DNA of 64,000 nucleotides from Odontocerum albicorne (Eukaryota; Arthropoda; Insecta; Trichoptera; Odontoceridae). Every line of letters begins with the position of its first letter. Position 1 is the first letter of the stretch. Shown piece after piece: positions 21,840-33,327 of the stretch. The position numbers and the translations under genes were made by a program. The notes beneath the pieces were generated by a model. That model searched no databases. It saw nothing but the letters and a program-made list of their open reading frames with translations, and was not told where the DNA came from. Location: contig OX463841.1 in NCBI GenBank assembly GCA_949825065.1, positions 21,261,381 through 21,325,380 on the forward strand, given 5' to 3'.

Positions 21840-22475
21840 TAATGAGTTATGTTATCTGGGCACTATGTTTACATATGATTGGTGAGCTGAAAGGGATATT
21901 GGAAAAAGGGTAGCGATATGGGACAAGGTAAACAGAGCACTTAATGTAATATACAATATTCGTGCAATTTCAAAAATTGCAAAAATGAGAATACAATACA
22001 GTGTGTTGATGCCCACCTTGGCGTATTGAAGTGAAACTACAACTTGACAGAAGAAGGATAAAAGTAAAAGTTCGAAGGTTCGTGCACTAGTAACAAAATG
22101 TGGAGTGTCAATGTATGAAAGAAGACGGAATAAAGACATGAGATATTAATGCATAGATAAAAGTGGCGTTTAAGTAAGATTAAGAAAAGAGTTTTTAGAT
22201 GATTTGAACACGTGGAGAGATTGAATTACGATAGAATGACTAAACGAGTATACAAGTCAGAAGTACAAGGTGTGTGTTGAAGAGGTAGGCCTAGGAAAAC
22301 ATGGCGTATCAATAGGACCAAATTTTGAAATAAGGTAAATTGAGAAATATGAATAATAAATTATTATGCATGATGAAATGTATTAATGTAGAGCAGGTAA
22401 AGTTGTGTGCTTGGATAGGAAAGTTTGAAGATTTGTTCTTTCTACCTACCCCGAAAAGGACACGGCTTGATGATA
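21840..22475 (+). mobile_element. LINE remnant (YADDM family), C-terminal third
   Basis: Plus-strand segments parallel the 17.3-17.7 kb copy. TATGTTTACATATGATTGGT corresponds to the YLG--(I/T) block, and GAAGGTTCGTGCACTAGTAA and AATGTATGAAAGAAGACGGA to the VTMYDR-(N)R block. AGATGATTTGAACACGTGGA encodes W/RFEHVER, and AGAGGTAGGCCTAGGAAAAC encodes RGRPRKTW. It ends with CCTACCCCGAAAAGGACACG. Frames are broken. Confidence 0.7.
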
Positions 22476-22479
22476 TGTA

Positions 22480-24560
22480 TGTATGTATAAAAGAAAATAA
22501 ATAATAAAAAAAGATATTTGATTTTTTACTAATTTATAATTGGTGTCTATTTAATTGTGAAAATATGAGAAAAAATTACGAAATCACACATAAATGACCC
22601 AGCCCACATTTTACTTATTTTAGGACATGTCGCTCTCGGATCGAGTCTCGATATTATTACTATCATCAACTAAGGAAATATATATTTATCAGAAATATCT
22701 AATTATGTCAGCTGCACCCTGAACTTTGACCAGCTTTAAACCACCCTTAAGCGAATGCATGTTAAGAGTTCTATTGTTACGTTTGTTAAGCCACTGTGTA
22801 CAGATATGGGCAGCACTAATTACCAGCAGCACAATTGCCCATTGTTCTTGCCACCGTCATCAGCCTGTATCGTTACTCGTTATCCGTTAGGCCACTCGAA
22901 TATTGATACCCAACATACCTACACGAAACTGTATTCGATGGTATTATATTTATCAACAAAGATCGTCGTTAGAATTTATCGAAGAGAATTGAATGAAAAA
23001 AATAAATAAAAAAAATAATGATCAATTTACTATATATCAGAGCACCATAAATCCATTCACACGTGCACATTACGTTGTCTTCAACATAAAGTGTGATAAT
23101 CAGGCAGTGCAGGTAACACTTAATTCTAAACAAAATTGTATACTGAACATAATGTTCGGCAATTGGCAAAATTGGAATAAAAATACCTACACTAAGTGTA
23201 AAAAAAGAAAGGGTTAAAACTATATTGTCTCAACTAATTATAAGAATATTATAACTTGCTAATAAGGCTGTAAATTTATTTACTCTTTTGTGTACGTGGT
23301 TATATATGATTCTGGCGGGCTTATTGCTTTACATGGTTATACGAGTATGTGATTTTGGCGGGTTCATTTCTTTACAGCAATTTCTTTCGACCAACAAGCT
23401 CACCTTAGTGTTTTAATTCATTACATACTTTAAATAATGTGTTGTTTTAATTCAAATAATAAAAAGCAAATAAATGACTAACTCGAAACCAAAATGGTAG
23501 AACTAGGGGAAAGAAATTCGCACAAAGATAAGGAAAGGAAACGAAGGAAAATTAGGATGAAATGATATTCTGAGTAATGTAATACATTTTCAACCATCTC
23601 TTGCACTTAAATAAGAATGATGCGCATCTAATAACTCTTGGAAGTTAGTTCCTCATAAAAAAAATCAAAGTATAAAAAAATAATATATATTTTCTATGAA
23701 GGTAATTTATATTTATAAAATAACCTAAAAACGCTATTTTGTAAAGTTGTTTAAAACTAAGACGCTATCGTTTAAACTTTTCACGGCTATACAGTTAGAG
23801 AGAAAAAATTATTTCGATGTCATATTTATTGTTAAGACACTTAAAAATATAGAGTTTGTCTAAGGAGAACATGGCTTTATTGATTTAGAAGCAGACTAAA
23901 ATGGACGGGAGTCAAGTTTTTTATGTAGCGGCTTCGGCAATTTAATTGGCAAACTTCGCTAACGTCTTCCTTTTTGGGAGGAGGGTAAACTGGCTGTGAG
24001 AGGGGATCGAGGAGCGGGGCTATCACTGATTTATGCCAGACCTGGGACTTTGGATTGAAGGGAAAAAATGCCGAGAGGCAATATAACTCCATTTACAACA
24101 AAACTTACACATTCACCTATTGGTGAAACAATTTTGATTGCAGGCTATTGTGTATAACCAACATCCATTATCCAGTAGTTATCTAATCAAATACGTAAAT
24201 ATAATGTCTAAAATTATTTTTATTCATCCACTATTGAAATAATTTGTGGAATGTAATTAAAAAAATACAAAATATTTCATTTGAAAAGTACGACAAACGT
24301 CATAAAATATGGAATAACTTTACTTGAAAAAAATATTTTCTGTTTTAGAATCAAGTCAGAACCTGCAGAAAGTTATTACATTCGTATTTTCAAATTTTCT
24401 CATGAGTTTTTTTACATTAATCAATTCGTCAATCTCGTCATGGTGTGAGAGATTGAAAAGGTTGAAAAAATTACGTACCTGGTTAGTATCCTCACTAACA
24501 AAAATGAGGTGGGTATTGACATCTAAACAAGGATCCAAAGTGGGACTAGAGTAGATGCCA
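22480..24560. other. AT-rich intergenic, little recognised
   Basis: No gene is supported. SINE A tail-like pieces lie at about 23310-23420 (two copies of the GGCGGG(C/T)T(T/C)ATT motif). A mixed-composition patch at 23880-24095 has a 71-codon minus-strand opening without recognisable domain. Confidence 0.35.
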
Positions 24561-24564
24561 TAAT

Positions 24565-25240
24565 CTAACATTATTCAAAGGATCTTTTTCATACTCAGCC
24601 AGCAAATAATGGAATGAATTACCCTTGCCCTTGAAGTAATGGGTGAATAGCTGTACCTTCAGAAATGCTCTGAAACGTCACATTCTAAATAATTAGTGAT
24701 TATATTTGTTGTGATTTGGACTCTTATTTGCTTTCTTTCTTTTCGCTGACAGTGAATCAGGGGTAGTGTGTGCGTGTATGTGCATTTTCTTTCATTATTT
24801 TTTTAAATTACTGCTTACTTATTTCCATTTGTGTCTTATAATTTGTTTATATGAACGTCATTTTTAATTTGTGATAATATTTTGTTAAAATTTGGACTCT
24901 TATTTGCTTTTCTTATTTTGCTGATAGTGAATCTGAAGTGGTGTGTGTGTGTGCGGGTTTACTTTATTTTTATATTACTGCTTATTTATTCTCATTTTTA
25001 TACAATAGTGTATGTGCTCAAGGGTGTGGGCTGAAAAATATCTGGTGTTTTTATAGACATGCTCGTCCTCCTAATGGTAGGGGTGTGTATCGGCTGAGAG
25101 GGTGCTGTGTGATGAGCAAGGGCCTTTTGATGGCTCCGCTCTTGAATGTGTTTTCTTCCCTTTACCTTAGCATATGTGTATGATTGCTGTTTTTTTCTAT
25201 CGGTGAACATTATTGTATTAACTTAATTGATTGACAGCAA
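24565..25240 (+). mobile_element. LINE 3' end, with a 176-bp internal duplication
   Basis: Plus-strand translation near 24575-24690 reads SFSYSASK, stop, WNELPLPLK, then TFRNALKRH. This is the standard WN-LP--(I/V)-----FK--LK ending of LINE ORF2 proteins. The 3' region then contains two related blocks beginning TTTGGACTCTTATTTGCTTT at about 24716 and 24892, about 176 bp apart, each leading to a GTGTGTGTG run. Confidence 0.55.
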
Positions 25241-25249
25241 ATCAATTTC

Positions 25250-26420
25250 CATCTGTTTTGTAAATCTACTCGTACTTTGACAGCGTGATCTATTTGAAAA
25301 TTTGAACAATGTTGCTGGATACATGTTTTGCGTTTCATTTTCCTTTAACGATCACGGGGTGTTGTTTTTTTTCATTCTAACTTGTTAAACGTCATTCCTG
25401 AAGGTGTTGATTCATTGAGAAATTATATTCGAATTGGCTAGTTCTGCTTATCCTCATAATTTGCATCGTCAATTGAATCAGAACTCAAATAAGTGACGGG
25501 TTTTAAAAAAAATTAAATACTTATGTTATGCAATAGTTTTCAAATATACACGTATGTGTATGTTTAGTTTCATTTTCTCTCCACGGTCACAGTGTGTTTT
25601 TTTTTTTTTTTCGGTTTCACGGCGTTAGGCAAATTATATAATAAGATACTAACCATGATCCAATAAATACGAGCACATTAGAGCGCAGTTACAGAACAAA
25701 AGGCGAAGCACTGAGTTTAGTTCCGACGCCACGCGTTCATACATCATTTGGAAAGAGGAACATTGCGCCAAGAATTGACAACGCATTCCTGAGTGTGAAT
25801 AGTGATTTTTATAATGTCACGCCTTCAAATAAAAAAGCAAGGTGGCTCTTTGCCAGCGAGAGTACGAGAAGTGAGACATTTTGGAAGTTTCCACATAGAT
25901 ATGTGAGTTAAAACTCTCGTTCGGCCGCGAGAACGTCAGATGTTTTAGGCCACACCCTTATACACTTCAATTAAAATACAAAAATATTAATGATAATAAA
26001 TAAGTAGTTATCACAATTATAAACTCAAATATGTACGAAAATTGTAAAAAATATAAACTTCCACTCACATATATACACACCCACAACGCCTTATATAATA
26101 TGTATGGTACTTGTACTCTACAGATCGCTTTTCCATTAAAACTATGTCAATTTTACATTATGTATTGTGGATTGTAGAAAAAAAACATTAAGCCTTACAT
26201 TTAAGTTTTTATTTCACTTTTTATTTGATTTTACGTTTATTTTCAATAGGTGCTGCATATTACACCATAATTAGCTCATTTATAATGTACGCCATTACTT
26301 AAAAAAATGTTTTTTTGCATCAATAATACAAAAATATAACAGCCTTTACACTTTGCACTTCCTATATTACATATTAAACGTCACTAGTAGACACTACATC
26401 AAGTGTTGTCTAATTTGACG
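25250..26420. other. intergenic, nothing recognised
   Basis: AT-rich, with a more complex-composition stretch at 25660-25960 in which no open frame or repeat end stands out. Confidence 0.35.
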
Positions 26421-26424
26421 AAAT

Positions 26425-26508
26425 TTAATAAATTCCCAGCATAATAATAGGTATATCTGGCAGAGGATCATCTCTTTCCTCTCCCTCTCGCCTGGTGCCT
26501 TTACGGAC
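26425..26508 (-). CDS. candidate 3' terminal exon of an unrecognised gene
   Basis: On the minus strand a splice acceptor (CAATTTCCAG) at 26509-26510 opens into 27 codons ending at TAA 26425-26427. The peptide begins VRKGTRREGEE and ends DDPLPDIPIIMLGIY. It is in phase 0, matching the donor proposed at 27720/27721, so the two join without a frame break. AATAAA-type signals occur further down (for example around 26195-26210, read on the minus strand). I do not recognise the protein. The peptide's bias toward polar and charged residues before a short hydrophobic end differs from the random AT-rich translation around it. Expression data would be needed to separate a real exon from chance. Confidence 0.35.
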   Translation of the reverse strand, partial: VRKGTRREGEERDDPLPDIPIIMLGIY

Positions 26509-27520
26509 CTGGAAATTGGTGCAAGAGATATATAATGATGTGTATCTTGTTAACAAACAATATTCACGTTTCCTTAGATTTGCTCCAATTTACCAGTGGC
26601 GTTCGGGATAGTTGCAGAATCCATTGTATTTAAGAAAAATTACTTTCTTATACTGTACATATTTTATAAACATATGTTATAGCTACTTATACACGAAAAT
26701 TATTCAATAGCTTTTTTGTAAAATCAATTAGTAGCTCTAAAGTCGACACTTTGTAACATAAATTCTATAAGAACACAACAGAAAAAAAATACATTTAAAG
26801 CATTACGTTTCATCTAAATCTGTTCGCGTAGGTCTATCGATTGTCGAGTCATAATTCATTTCGTGTTTTTTTTTATTACTTTATTTAAGTAAATTCAAAT
26901 TAAAGTAAGGTTCAATAGTGAAATTATTGAATTGTTTCCTTGTACAATAGTATAAAAAAGTGTAACTTTTAGTAAAATTTCATAAGATTTAGCTTTTATC
27001 TAGCAAACTTTATTTAAGATGTTTCTCTGAAGAAAACGATCCTACACAAAATTCCAATAATTACTAAAAATCACATAATTTATCTCGATTTTATAGTAAT
27101 TTGTGTAAAATGTATTAAATCTACTTTATCGATTCGAGTTCTTAGTTAAAAACACATTAAGTACAACAATTTACAGTTTAGTAAATTTACAGTTTGTACG
27201 GAATTCCGTAAAATACCCAACAGAAAAAGCACATTATCACACAATTATTTTATCAGTTCTCGCTTATTGTGAAACTGATTAGGAGAGATGAAATTAAAAG
27301 AGTGGCGAGGAAAGTGAAAAAGTAAAAATCAACCCGCCGCCGTTGATGTCACCTCTGAAGAAACAAAAATTAAATAAATGACCAAATTTAAAAAAAAAAT
27401 AGGACATAACGTAGTATGTTACATATACTCGTATGTGTAGATTCGAAAATTAAAATAACCAAACAGAAACAAACTTGGCGACACACTGCTGAAGCTAACA
27501 CAATAAATGTATACATAAAT

Positions 27521-27643
27521 AATAATATATTATACACATCAATATGTGTATAATATATTATTTATAGTTAAGGTGTTAAACAGTGTAGAAGTTCACTGTT
27601 TAACACTGTAGAAATACATTGTAATTTGTTTAAACAAATTACA
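27521..27643. repeat. cluster of three palindromes
   Basis: First, a 19-bp stem AATAATATATTATACACAT (27521-27539) with its complement at 27544-27562 and loop CAAT. Second, a 13-bp stem GTGTTAAACAGTG (27573-27585) with complement at 27594-27606. Third, a 24-bp perfect palindrome (27620-27643) centred on GTTTAAAC. All lie within 123 bp. Confidence 0.9.
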
Positions 27644-27720
27644 TTTTTATTTAAAAAAACACTGTTTTTTCCACTTAAAATAACGGTATAACCTTGCCGG
27701 TTTCAAGGTTTTCACCTCAC

Positions 27721-27965
27721 CATCAAGGAAGCATAAGCAATTATGTTTGTGCGCATCTGATGTTCGATTATATCGTCGAGTGGAAAAAACAGCGTTTTAC
27801 TAAATAAATTACACTGTATGGTAAATATAAGTTTTATCACGTCATCGGTTACATATGTTATTTCACCACAGAACCAAAATATCCTGCAACTGTTGTCACG
27901 TTTCTTCAGCACCCAATTTCTTTTAATGTCGTCTTTCTGGCGGTTTTTGTGATATTCATGTCACG
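27721..27965 (-). CDS. candidate internal exon of the same unrecognised gene
   Basis: The minus-strand frame is open from just below a TGA at about 27966 to the proposed donor ATG|GTGAGG at 27721/27720. It encodes RQKDDIKRNWVLKKRDNSCR, then IFWFCGEITYVTDDVIKLIF, then FFPLDDIIEHQMRTNIIAYA. If spliced to 26509 the frame stays open to the stop. The 5' boundary is unresolved: GTTGCAG|GAT at 27883 or the weaker CCGCCAG|AAA near 27952 are the options. No domain is recognised. The peptide lacks the poly-K/N/I bias of random AT-rich frames, which is why I list it. Confidence 0.35.
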
Positions 27966-28089
27966 TGAACGCCAGTTTGACTTACCTATTTTATATATGG
28001 TAACTTGCTGGGTTGTTTGAACTCCAGGCCTTAAATCACTTTATAAGTATATTTACTGCACTGCGATTCATTTTCCTTCTCTCGCAATG

Positions 28090-28203
28090 TCAGACCTTTA
28101 GTCCGTCGTCTTTACTATTATTTTCACACTTAGGTGTGTCGCTGCTGAAGGAAGAGTCCCTTTGTGTAGTTTCTTCTTCGTCATTAAATGGTGTCGCGCT
28201 CAT
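28090..28203 (-). CDS. candidate first coding exon or small ORF, acidic/Ser-rich
   Basis: An ATG at 28203 with A at -3 opens a 37-codon frame, MSATPFNDEEETTQRDSSFS and onward through CENNSKDDGLK, with a stop at 28090. It lies 0.6 kb downstream (minus direction) of the CpG-dense island. It may be the first coding exon of the gene proposed at 26425-27965. A donor could be AAG|GTCTGA just before the stop, which is weak. It could equally be an upstream or chance ORF. Confidence 0.3.
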   Translation of the reverse strand: MSATPFNDEEETTQRDSSFSSDTPKCENNSKDDGLKV

Positions 28204-28404
28204 AATATAAAGAAAATTCTTCTAGTATAGACCGTCCACCGTAACAGTAACAGCGTGGGTGGTGATAGGATCCAAATTATCTGTCTTTGGTCATTCGAAC
28301 AATAACTTGATCACTCAAGTAGATTCTCGTATATCTGCAGACTGCACATGGTGTGAGTTATTTTCTTTCAGAATCACTTTAACAATTTTCATTGTCGTTT
28401 CATT

Positions 28405-28735
28405 GAAACGTCCATGGTCTAGTTAGTTAGACGCTGATCTCCTACCTGGGAGTTTTGGGTTAAATTCCCGGTTGTACCCAAAAAAAAGGGTACCAGTCTG
28501 GAGTTCGCTTAGTAACAACACTCGAACGCACTAGACGTGTAGGAGTGATGTTGCCTGTACACTTGCAATAGTATTTCCAACATATGCGATGGCTAAGTGA
28601 GTTAAATGCCTACTCCCTCGATTCTTAACCCGAAGGCTCGATTCTGAAGCCACCTCCTGATCTTCAACTGTCCGCATCATCAATTCGGATATGTTGACGG
28701 GTACTGTACGAATGAATGAAAATTGTAGTTTCAAA
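28405..28735 (+). repeat. tRNA-derived SINE, family B (full copy)
   Basis: The head has A-box CATGGTCTAGTTAGTTAGAC and B-box GGGTTAAATTCCCGGTTGT. The body follows: ACCAGTCTGGAGTTCGCTTA, AACACTCGAACGCACTAGAC, TTGCCTGTACACTTGCAATA. It ends near CATCAATTCGGATATGTTGA. This is the only full-length family B copy on the plus strand. It sits between the GC-rich island and the candidate first exon. Confidence 0.75.
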
Positions 28736-28837
28736 ATACCTTATTCAACGAACACTTGGTAAAGTCTCAATAATCGTTCACAAAACGCCAATGGTAGTTT
28801 TTCCTTCGTAGATGTTTCAGCAGATAATGACGCTCAC

Positions 28838-29060
28838 CCCAGAGGCGCGAGCGAGAGCGCGAGGCGGAGGCGGAGGCGGTGGCGGTGGCGGAGGGACCGG
28901 AGAGAGACGGAGGAGTGAGGCGGTTCGGTATGCGTGGACTATTTCTTATTGAACTAATTTGCAGTGAGCGCGCGGTTTAGTCTGCATGATCCGGCAGATA
29001 AGTGGGCCAATCAGCGCTTTCCCTAATAAAACTAATAGCGAAACCTGACGTCAGGTGTCA
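28838..29060. promoter_or_regulatory. CpG-dense island, candidate promoter
   Basis: A sharp GC-rich block: AGAGGCGCGAGCGAGAGCGC, then trinucleotide-like GGCGGAGGCGGAGGCGGTGG, then GAGCGCGCGGTTTAG. It carries CCAATCAG at 29007-29014 and a full CRE palindrome TGACGTCA at 29046-29053. Together these are typical of a housekeeping-type promoter or 5' UTR. The direction is not fixed by the sequence. The minus-strand candidate exons at 26.4-28.2 kb make that direction the simplest reading. Confidence 0.5.
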
Positions 29061-29798
29061 GCATTTGGATACAGGGAGAACCAACAAATTCTAGTATCTT
29101 TATTTTATTTGAATACACGGACGTAGTACTATTATATTTCGTATACATGAAAAGATATATAAATTAAAGACTGTCGCTTGTGGGTGGGCCACTACGTGGA
29201 AGATAGTCGCCAATGTTCCCTCTATTTATTTTACTAGCTACGCGGAATAAAATATTTCTTCGCGACAAAATAGTAACCGTTTTTCTTCGCACGCTGTAAG
29301 ATAATTTACTTGACCTCAACTTCACATTCTCTAAAATTCAAAGTTATTCATTTGTCAAAATGAAATACATGGTAGTAGGTGGTACCTATTTTGCAATACA
29401 AAAACTAAATTCATTCAAAAATTACTTACTGAGTTAGTGGTGAATATACTTCCATGGTGCCATATTATTGTTTCCTATTAAGTATAGGTATAATTTTATA
29501 TACTTAATAGGAAACTCGACATTTAGATACTCGACTCTAGTGCGAGTTTTAGAATAGACTTTAGTACGAGTTTTATATACCCGTACATATAGTTTTAAAG
29601 TTCTTGGAAACAATTCGGTTATTTTTAGTGAAATTTATCTTTCGGAAAATTTAGAGATGTTTTCAAGTTTATTTTGTCAGAATGATGCGCGGAAAAATCT
29701 GTGTAATGCGCGACAACAACACGACTGCGCAATAGAGAGAACATTGCTAGTAACCTTGACAAAATGGGTATTATAGAGAATCCAGCAGCGAGCGAGGA
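29061..29798. other. intergenic with one perfect hairpin
   Basis: GTTTCCTATTAAGTATA at 29470-29486 pairs exactly with 29499-29515 (17-bp stem, 12-nt loop). Nothing else was recognised. Confidence 0.5.
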
Positions 29799-30113
29799 TT
29801 GGATAATGAAACTATAGATCAAGTATTTTTCGACTGTCCTTTACGTGGAGGATTAAATTTAATAAATGTCATACTTTCTTCGAAAAACTTTACCACTTAT
29901 AGATCGATCGAATCAGATGATTTAAATCGTCCATCTTTGAATATTATTTATTCTATCGACTCTCCTATAATTAGATTTTTAGCTTACATAGTGATGGTAC
30001 AAATCATTATTGTGTGGGCAGAATGTTTATATAATAAAACACCTCTAACACATCACAAAGTGATGCAAAAAAAAACAACCCATAAAACACATTTTATTTA
30101 TTTAAAATATTGA
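29799..30113 (+). other. 104-codon open frame, possible LINE tail
   Basis: The frame starts MDNETIDQVFFDCPLRGG, which is weakly like the (E/D)TI-H(I/L)-F-CP zinc-like motif near the C-terminus of some LINE proteins. The remainder (SIDSPIIRFLAYIVMVQIII) is hydrophobic and not diagnostic. The call is tentative. Confidence 0.25.
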
Positions 30114-30799
30114 AAAACCCGAATGGTACTATATATGTGCAAACATTTCCATAATTAAATTTCGTTTCAAAAATATGTTTTCCATACAAAGCGGTAGGAT
30201 GTCTCTTCGATTAACTGAGAACAGGTAAAATGTGTTTTTGGGCACTTTTTGCAAAGATACATCCAAATATCACACCAAAACAAACTAAAAAACAACAAAT
30301 AATTACGAGTCACGGAAACATGTTTAGATATAATAAAAAATATTTTCCAATTTTTTCTATACGAGTTAAAAAAAAGGGAAGTTTAAATAGATCTACGTAA
30401 TGTGCACACGTATTACCCAACCGATAAATACAATAAAAAAAAATTTACATTGTATGCAAAATATAATATTCCTTGACTCAACAGTTATAGGCCAAGTTAA
30501 TGCTAAAAATCAAGTCATACTCAGTCGCATTTTTCGAATCACTATATTAGCAGTTTGTCTTAAATATGACATAGATAAATTATCTATGTTACTGTTCATA
30601 ATATACGTATGCTCATCCTCAAACATAAATTTATGTCGCCTTATACCAGTAACTTAAATTTTAAGACTCGTAAAAATCAAAATATTAAGAATTCTCTTTG
30701 CGAGTATTTTAATGTTAAGAGTCAACAATTTTTTTTTTCTCAACGACAAAAAGGCGTTGATTATCCCTCAAGTTCAAGAAAGACTGTCGCCAGTCCATA
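30114..30799. other. AT-rich, nothing recognised
   Basis: Low-complexity AT-rich DNA up to the hAT target duplication. Short plus-strand openings have no recognisable content. Confidence 0.35.
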
Positions 30800-30807
30800 T
30801 TGTAAAT

Positions 30808-33251
30808 CATAGGTTCTCAACCTTATTTTGCCCACCGCCCACTTTGAGAATTTTTTTTTTTCTAAAGCCCCCCAATTTTTTTACTTGCGAATCTGGAACA
30901 GCAATAGCTGGCAATAGCCACGATTATATTTAAACGTGTAATATTATATACTATAGTCATAAGATAGGATATGACCCTATCCTATTTCTGAGTTTAAAGA
31001 AGACTGTTTCAATGAGAACAATTAAAACGCATACTTAATTATATTGAAAAGTATTTTTATTAACATTCAAAAGACATTGAATTTATAACTTATCTAATGA
31101 GAAGGTTGAATTTGATGCATTTTAAGGAGTTTGTTAATATCAGGCTCGATTTTACTTAAAAACAACCGTAAGTCGCCGCGTTCAGTAACATGGAGGAATT
31201 TGGGAAGTTATTGAATTCGCGTCTGCCGATATTTCTTTTGTATAATATCAGTTTGGACACGAAAGCAGCAACGCTATTTTTTGTCTTAATCAAGTTTAAG
31301 TCGTCGCCTTGAAGTTGGAGATTGACATCATTAAACAATTTATACAGGTCTGTCAAGTGCGCAATATCGTTCTTTGATGAAATGAGGTTGTCGCGTGTCT
31401 TTGTTTCCTAGAAACTCTATAACAGACCCAAACAGATTGTAAAATCGAGTCAAACAAGTACCTTTTGACAGCCAGCGCACCTCTGTGTGAAGCAGCAATC
31501 GGTTGAAATCTTCATTATTGGCAATGCAAAGCTGACTAAATAATCTGTCATTCAACGAGTTACTTCTGATTTTATTAACTGCTCTGATAACATATTGCAG
31601 TGATGTATGGAGGCGTTCACTCAGGTTTTTCGCAACCAAATGCTGGCGATGAATTACGCAATGCACAGCAAGCACGTCAGGAACTTTATTTTTTAAGCAC
31701 GCTATGAAGCCTTTGTGACGCCCTGTCATAGCCGGTGCGCCATCCGTAGCAACTGACAAAATATTATTAAAAGGAATTTCCTTTTCGTCACAAAACTTTT
31801 CCATTGTATTAAATATGGTTTCTCCTTCTGTATCTGTTTCCAAATTGGTAGCAAACAATAGTTCTTGACATATTTGATAAACCTCACGTATGACAATAAC
31901 AATGCTTCATTGGTTGGTAAAGTGGACTCATCCAGTTGAATTGAAAATTGACAAGTCTGCAGATGATTGCACAATGATTCTTCAATGTTTTCAGCCATCT
32001 CATCAATTCGTCTTTGCACAGAACTATTGCTCAAAGGAATTTTTCGGATAAAATCTGCAGCTGGTTTATGGAGCACAGTGGTTATTACTTATTTTACTGC
32101 AGGTAAAATTAAATCTTCCCCAATAGTATGTGGTTTGCCTGTTTTAGCAATCAACAATGAGATATTGTACGAAGCTCGAAGTCCGTCATCGTCTTGATTA
32201 GAAGCTGTTGAAAAAAGTTTTGATATAGTTGGCTGAATTTCGTACTTCTTTTTCATGTCTTGAAAATAGGTCACATCTTTGTCTTTCTTATCCGGGTGTA
32301 TTTTATTAAAATGATCTTGAAGCCTAAAAGGCTTCATCGCTTCATTTGAAAATGTTTTTTGACAAATAAGGCACAATGGCGATATGGATTTGTGGGATTT
32401 TCGATAAATCCGTATTTAATATAATCCACACTATACTGCCGTCTCTTCTTTTTTGCTTCCGACATGGTTTTTACTTTACAGATACGTGAGTAGTAGTAGT
32501 GAAAAGATCAACTTTTAAAACCCTGTCATCAATTGCGCGCGATAATGCTTATGAAAATTAAATGAACAATCACTGCCTTTATATAGGTTGGAGACGTATA
32601 ACACGCATCGACAGGAATAAGATAAACATGCAGTGACTCGTTTATAACACCCGGCGCGGAAGTAAAGCGCGGGGCAAGGGTGATGCGGGAGCAGAGTGCG
32701 GGTTAGAACAAGCACAGATAATACTGTCAATTCTTGCAGGATTGCAAAAATCACGTTATTTAACAAAAACTTATAACTGAATTGCTACAAGCATATTTTT
32801 TGCTATTTTTTATTAACAGGCTTTCGTTAACTTTACCTGTATTTATATATGAGATATTTCATGTGAAATCGGAAGATTTGAAAATTTTTAATTCAAATCT
32901 AAAATTAAAAAATTTTATATCATCCAATTTAATGTAGATCTGAATATAATGGAATCTTTAAGTTAAATTTTCATCCACTTCCCGAACTACCGAAATATGT
33001 GAATTTTCGCACACGTGATAAAAATGATTAAAATAAATACAATAACAAAAATTAACCAATATTAAAGTTTACTTTAGTTAGTACGTGATTAGCGCGTTTT
33101 TTTGTCTTTTTCAGACTATATTTTTTTAATCTGCCGACGCTCCTCCGTGCCATCTCAACGCCCCCTAATTTTTCTCTGGGTCTTCTACTGCCCCCCCTGA
33201 AAGTCTCAAACGCCCAAAAGGGGGCGTTATCGCCCACGTTGAGAACCTATG
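30808..33251 (-). mobile_element. complete hAT element, 8-bp TSD, degenerate transposase
   Basis: Both ends read inward as CATAGGTTCTCAAC. The element is flanked by a perfect 8-bp target duplication TTGTAAAT at 30800-30807 and 33252-33259, the hallmark of hAT insertion. Length is 2444 bp. The transposase is on the minus strand and belongs with the ZBED5/FAM200-type (Buster-like) hATs. Subterminal C-rich and G-rich blocks (TTTGCCCACCGCCCAC at the left, AAAAGGGGGCGTTATCGCCC at the right) are partly complementary. Its ends are intact, so it could have been moved in trans. Confidence 0.92.
31094..32465 (-). pseudogene. hAT (ZBED5-like) transposase pseudogene
   Basis: ATG at 32465 gives MSEAKKKRRQYSVDYIKYGF. 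A frameshift follows near 32375, then a BED-type zinc finger (CLICQKTFSNEAMKPFRLQD, with H-FNKIH). The RNase-H-like domain contains SIQLDESTLPTNEALLLSYV (first Asp) and LSVATDGAPAMTGRHKGF (second Asp). HCVIHRQHL and EVRWLSKGTCLTRF follow, then LQGDDLNLIKTKNSVAAFVS, and the frame runs out at 31094 after another shift. The hATC dimerisation domain with the catalytic Glu is absent. At least three frameshifts. Intact relatives are near 600 residues; this retains about 450 codons. Confidence 0.88.
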
Positions 33252-33327
33252 TTGTAAATGGACCACACATGTGCGTAATGCTTTATTTCATGTACGCTAT
33301 TCACCTCAGCAAGCACATACTCTAGAC

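Noticed and set aside
28410..28480. A tRNA gene on the plus strand
   Set aside because: Same reasoning: it is the head of SINE family B with body attached.
31967..32197. Plus-strand open frame opposite the hAT transposase
   Set aside because: Shadow of the BED/RNase-H-like coding strand.
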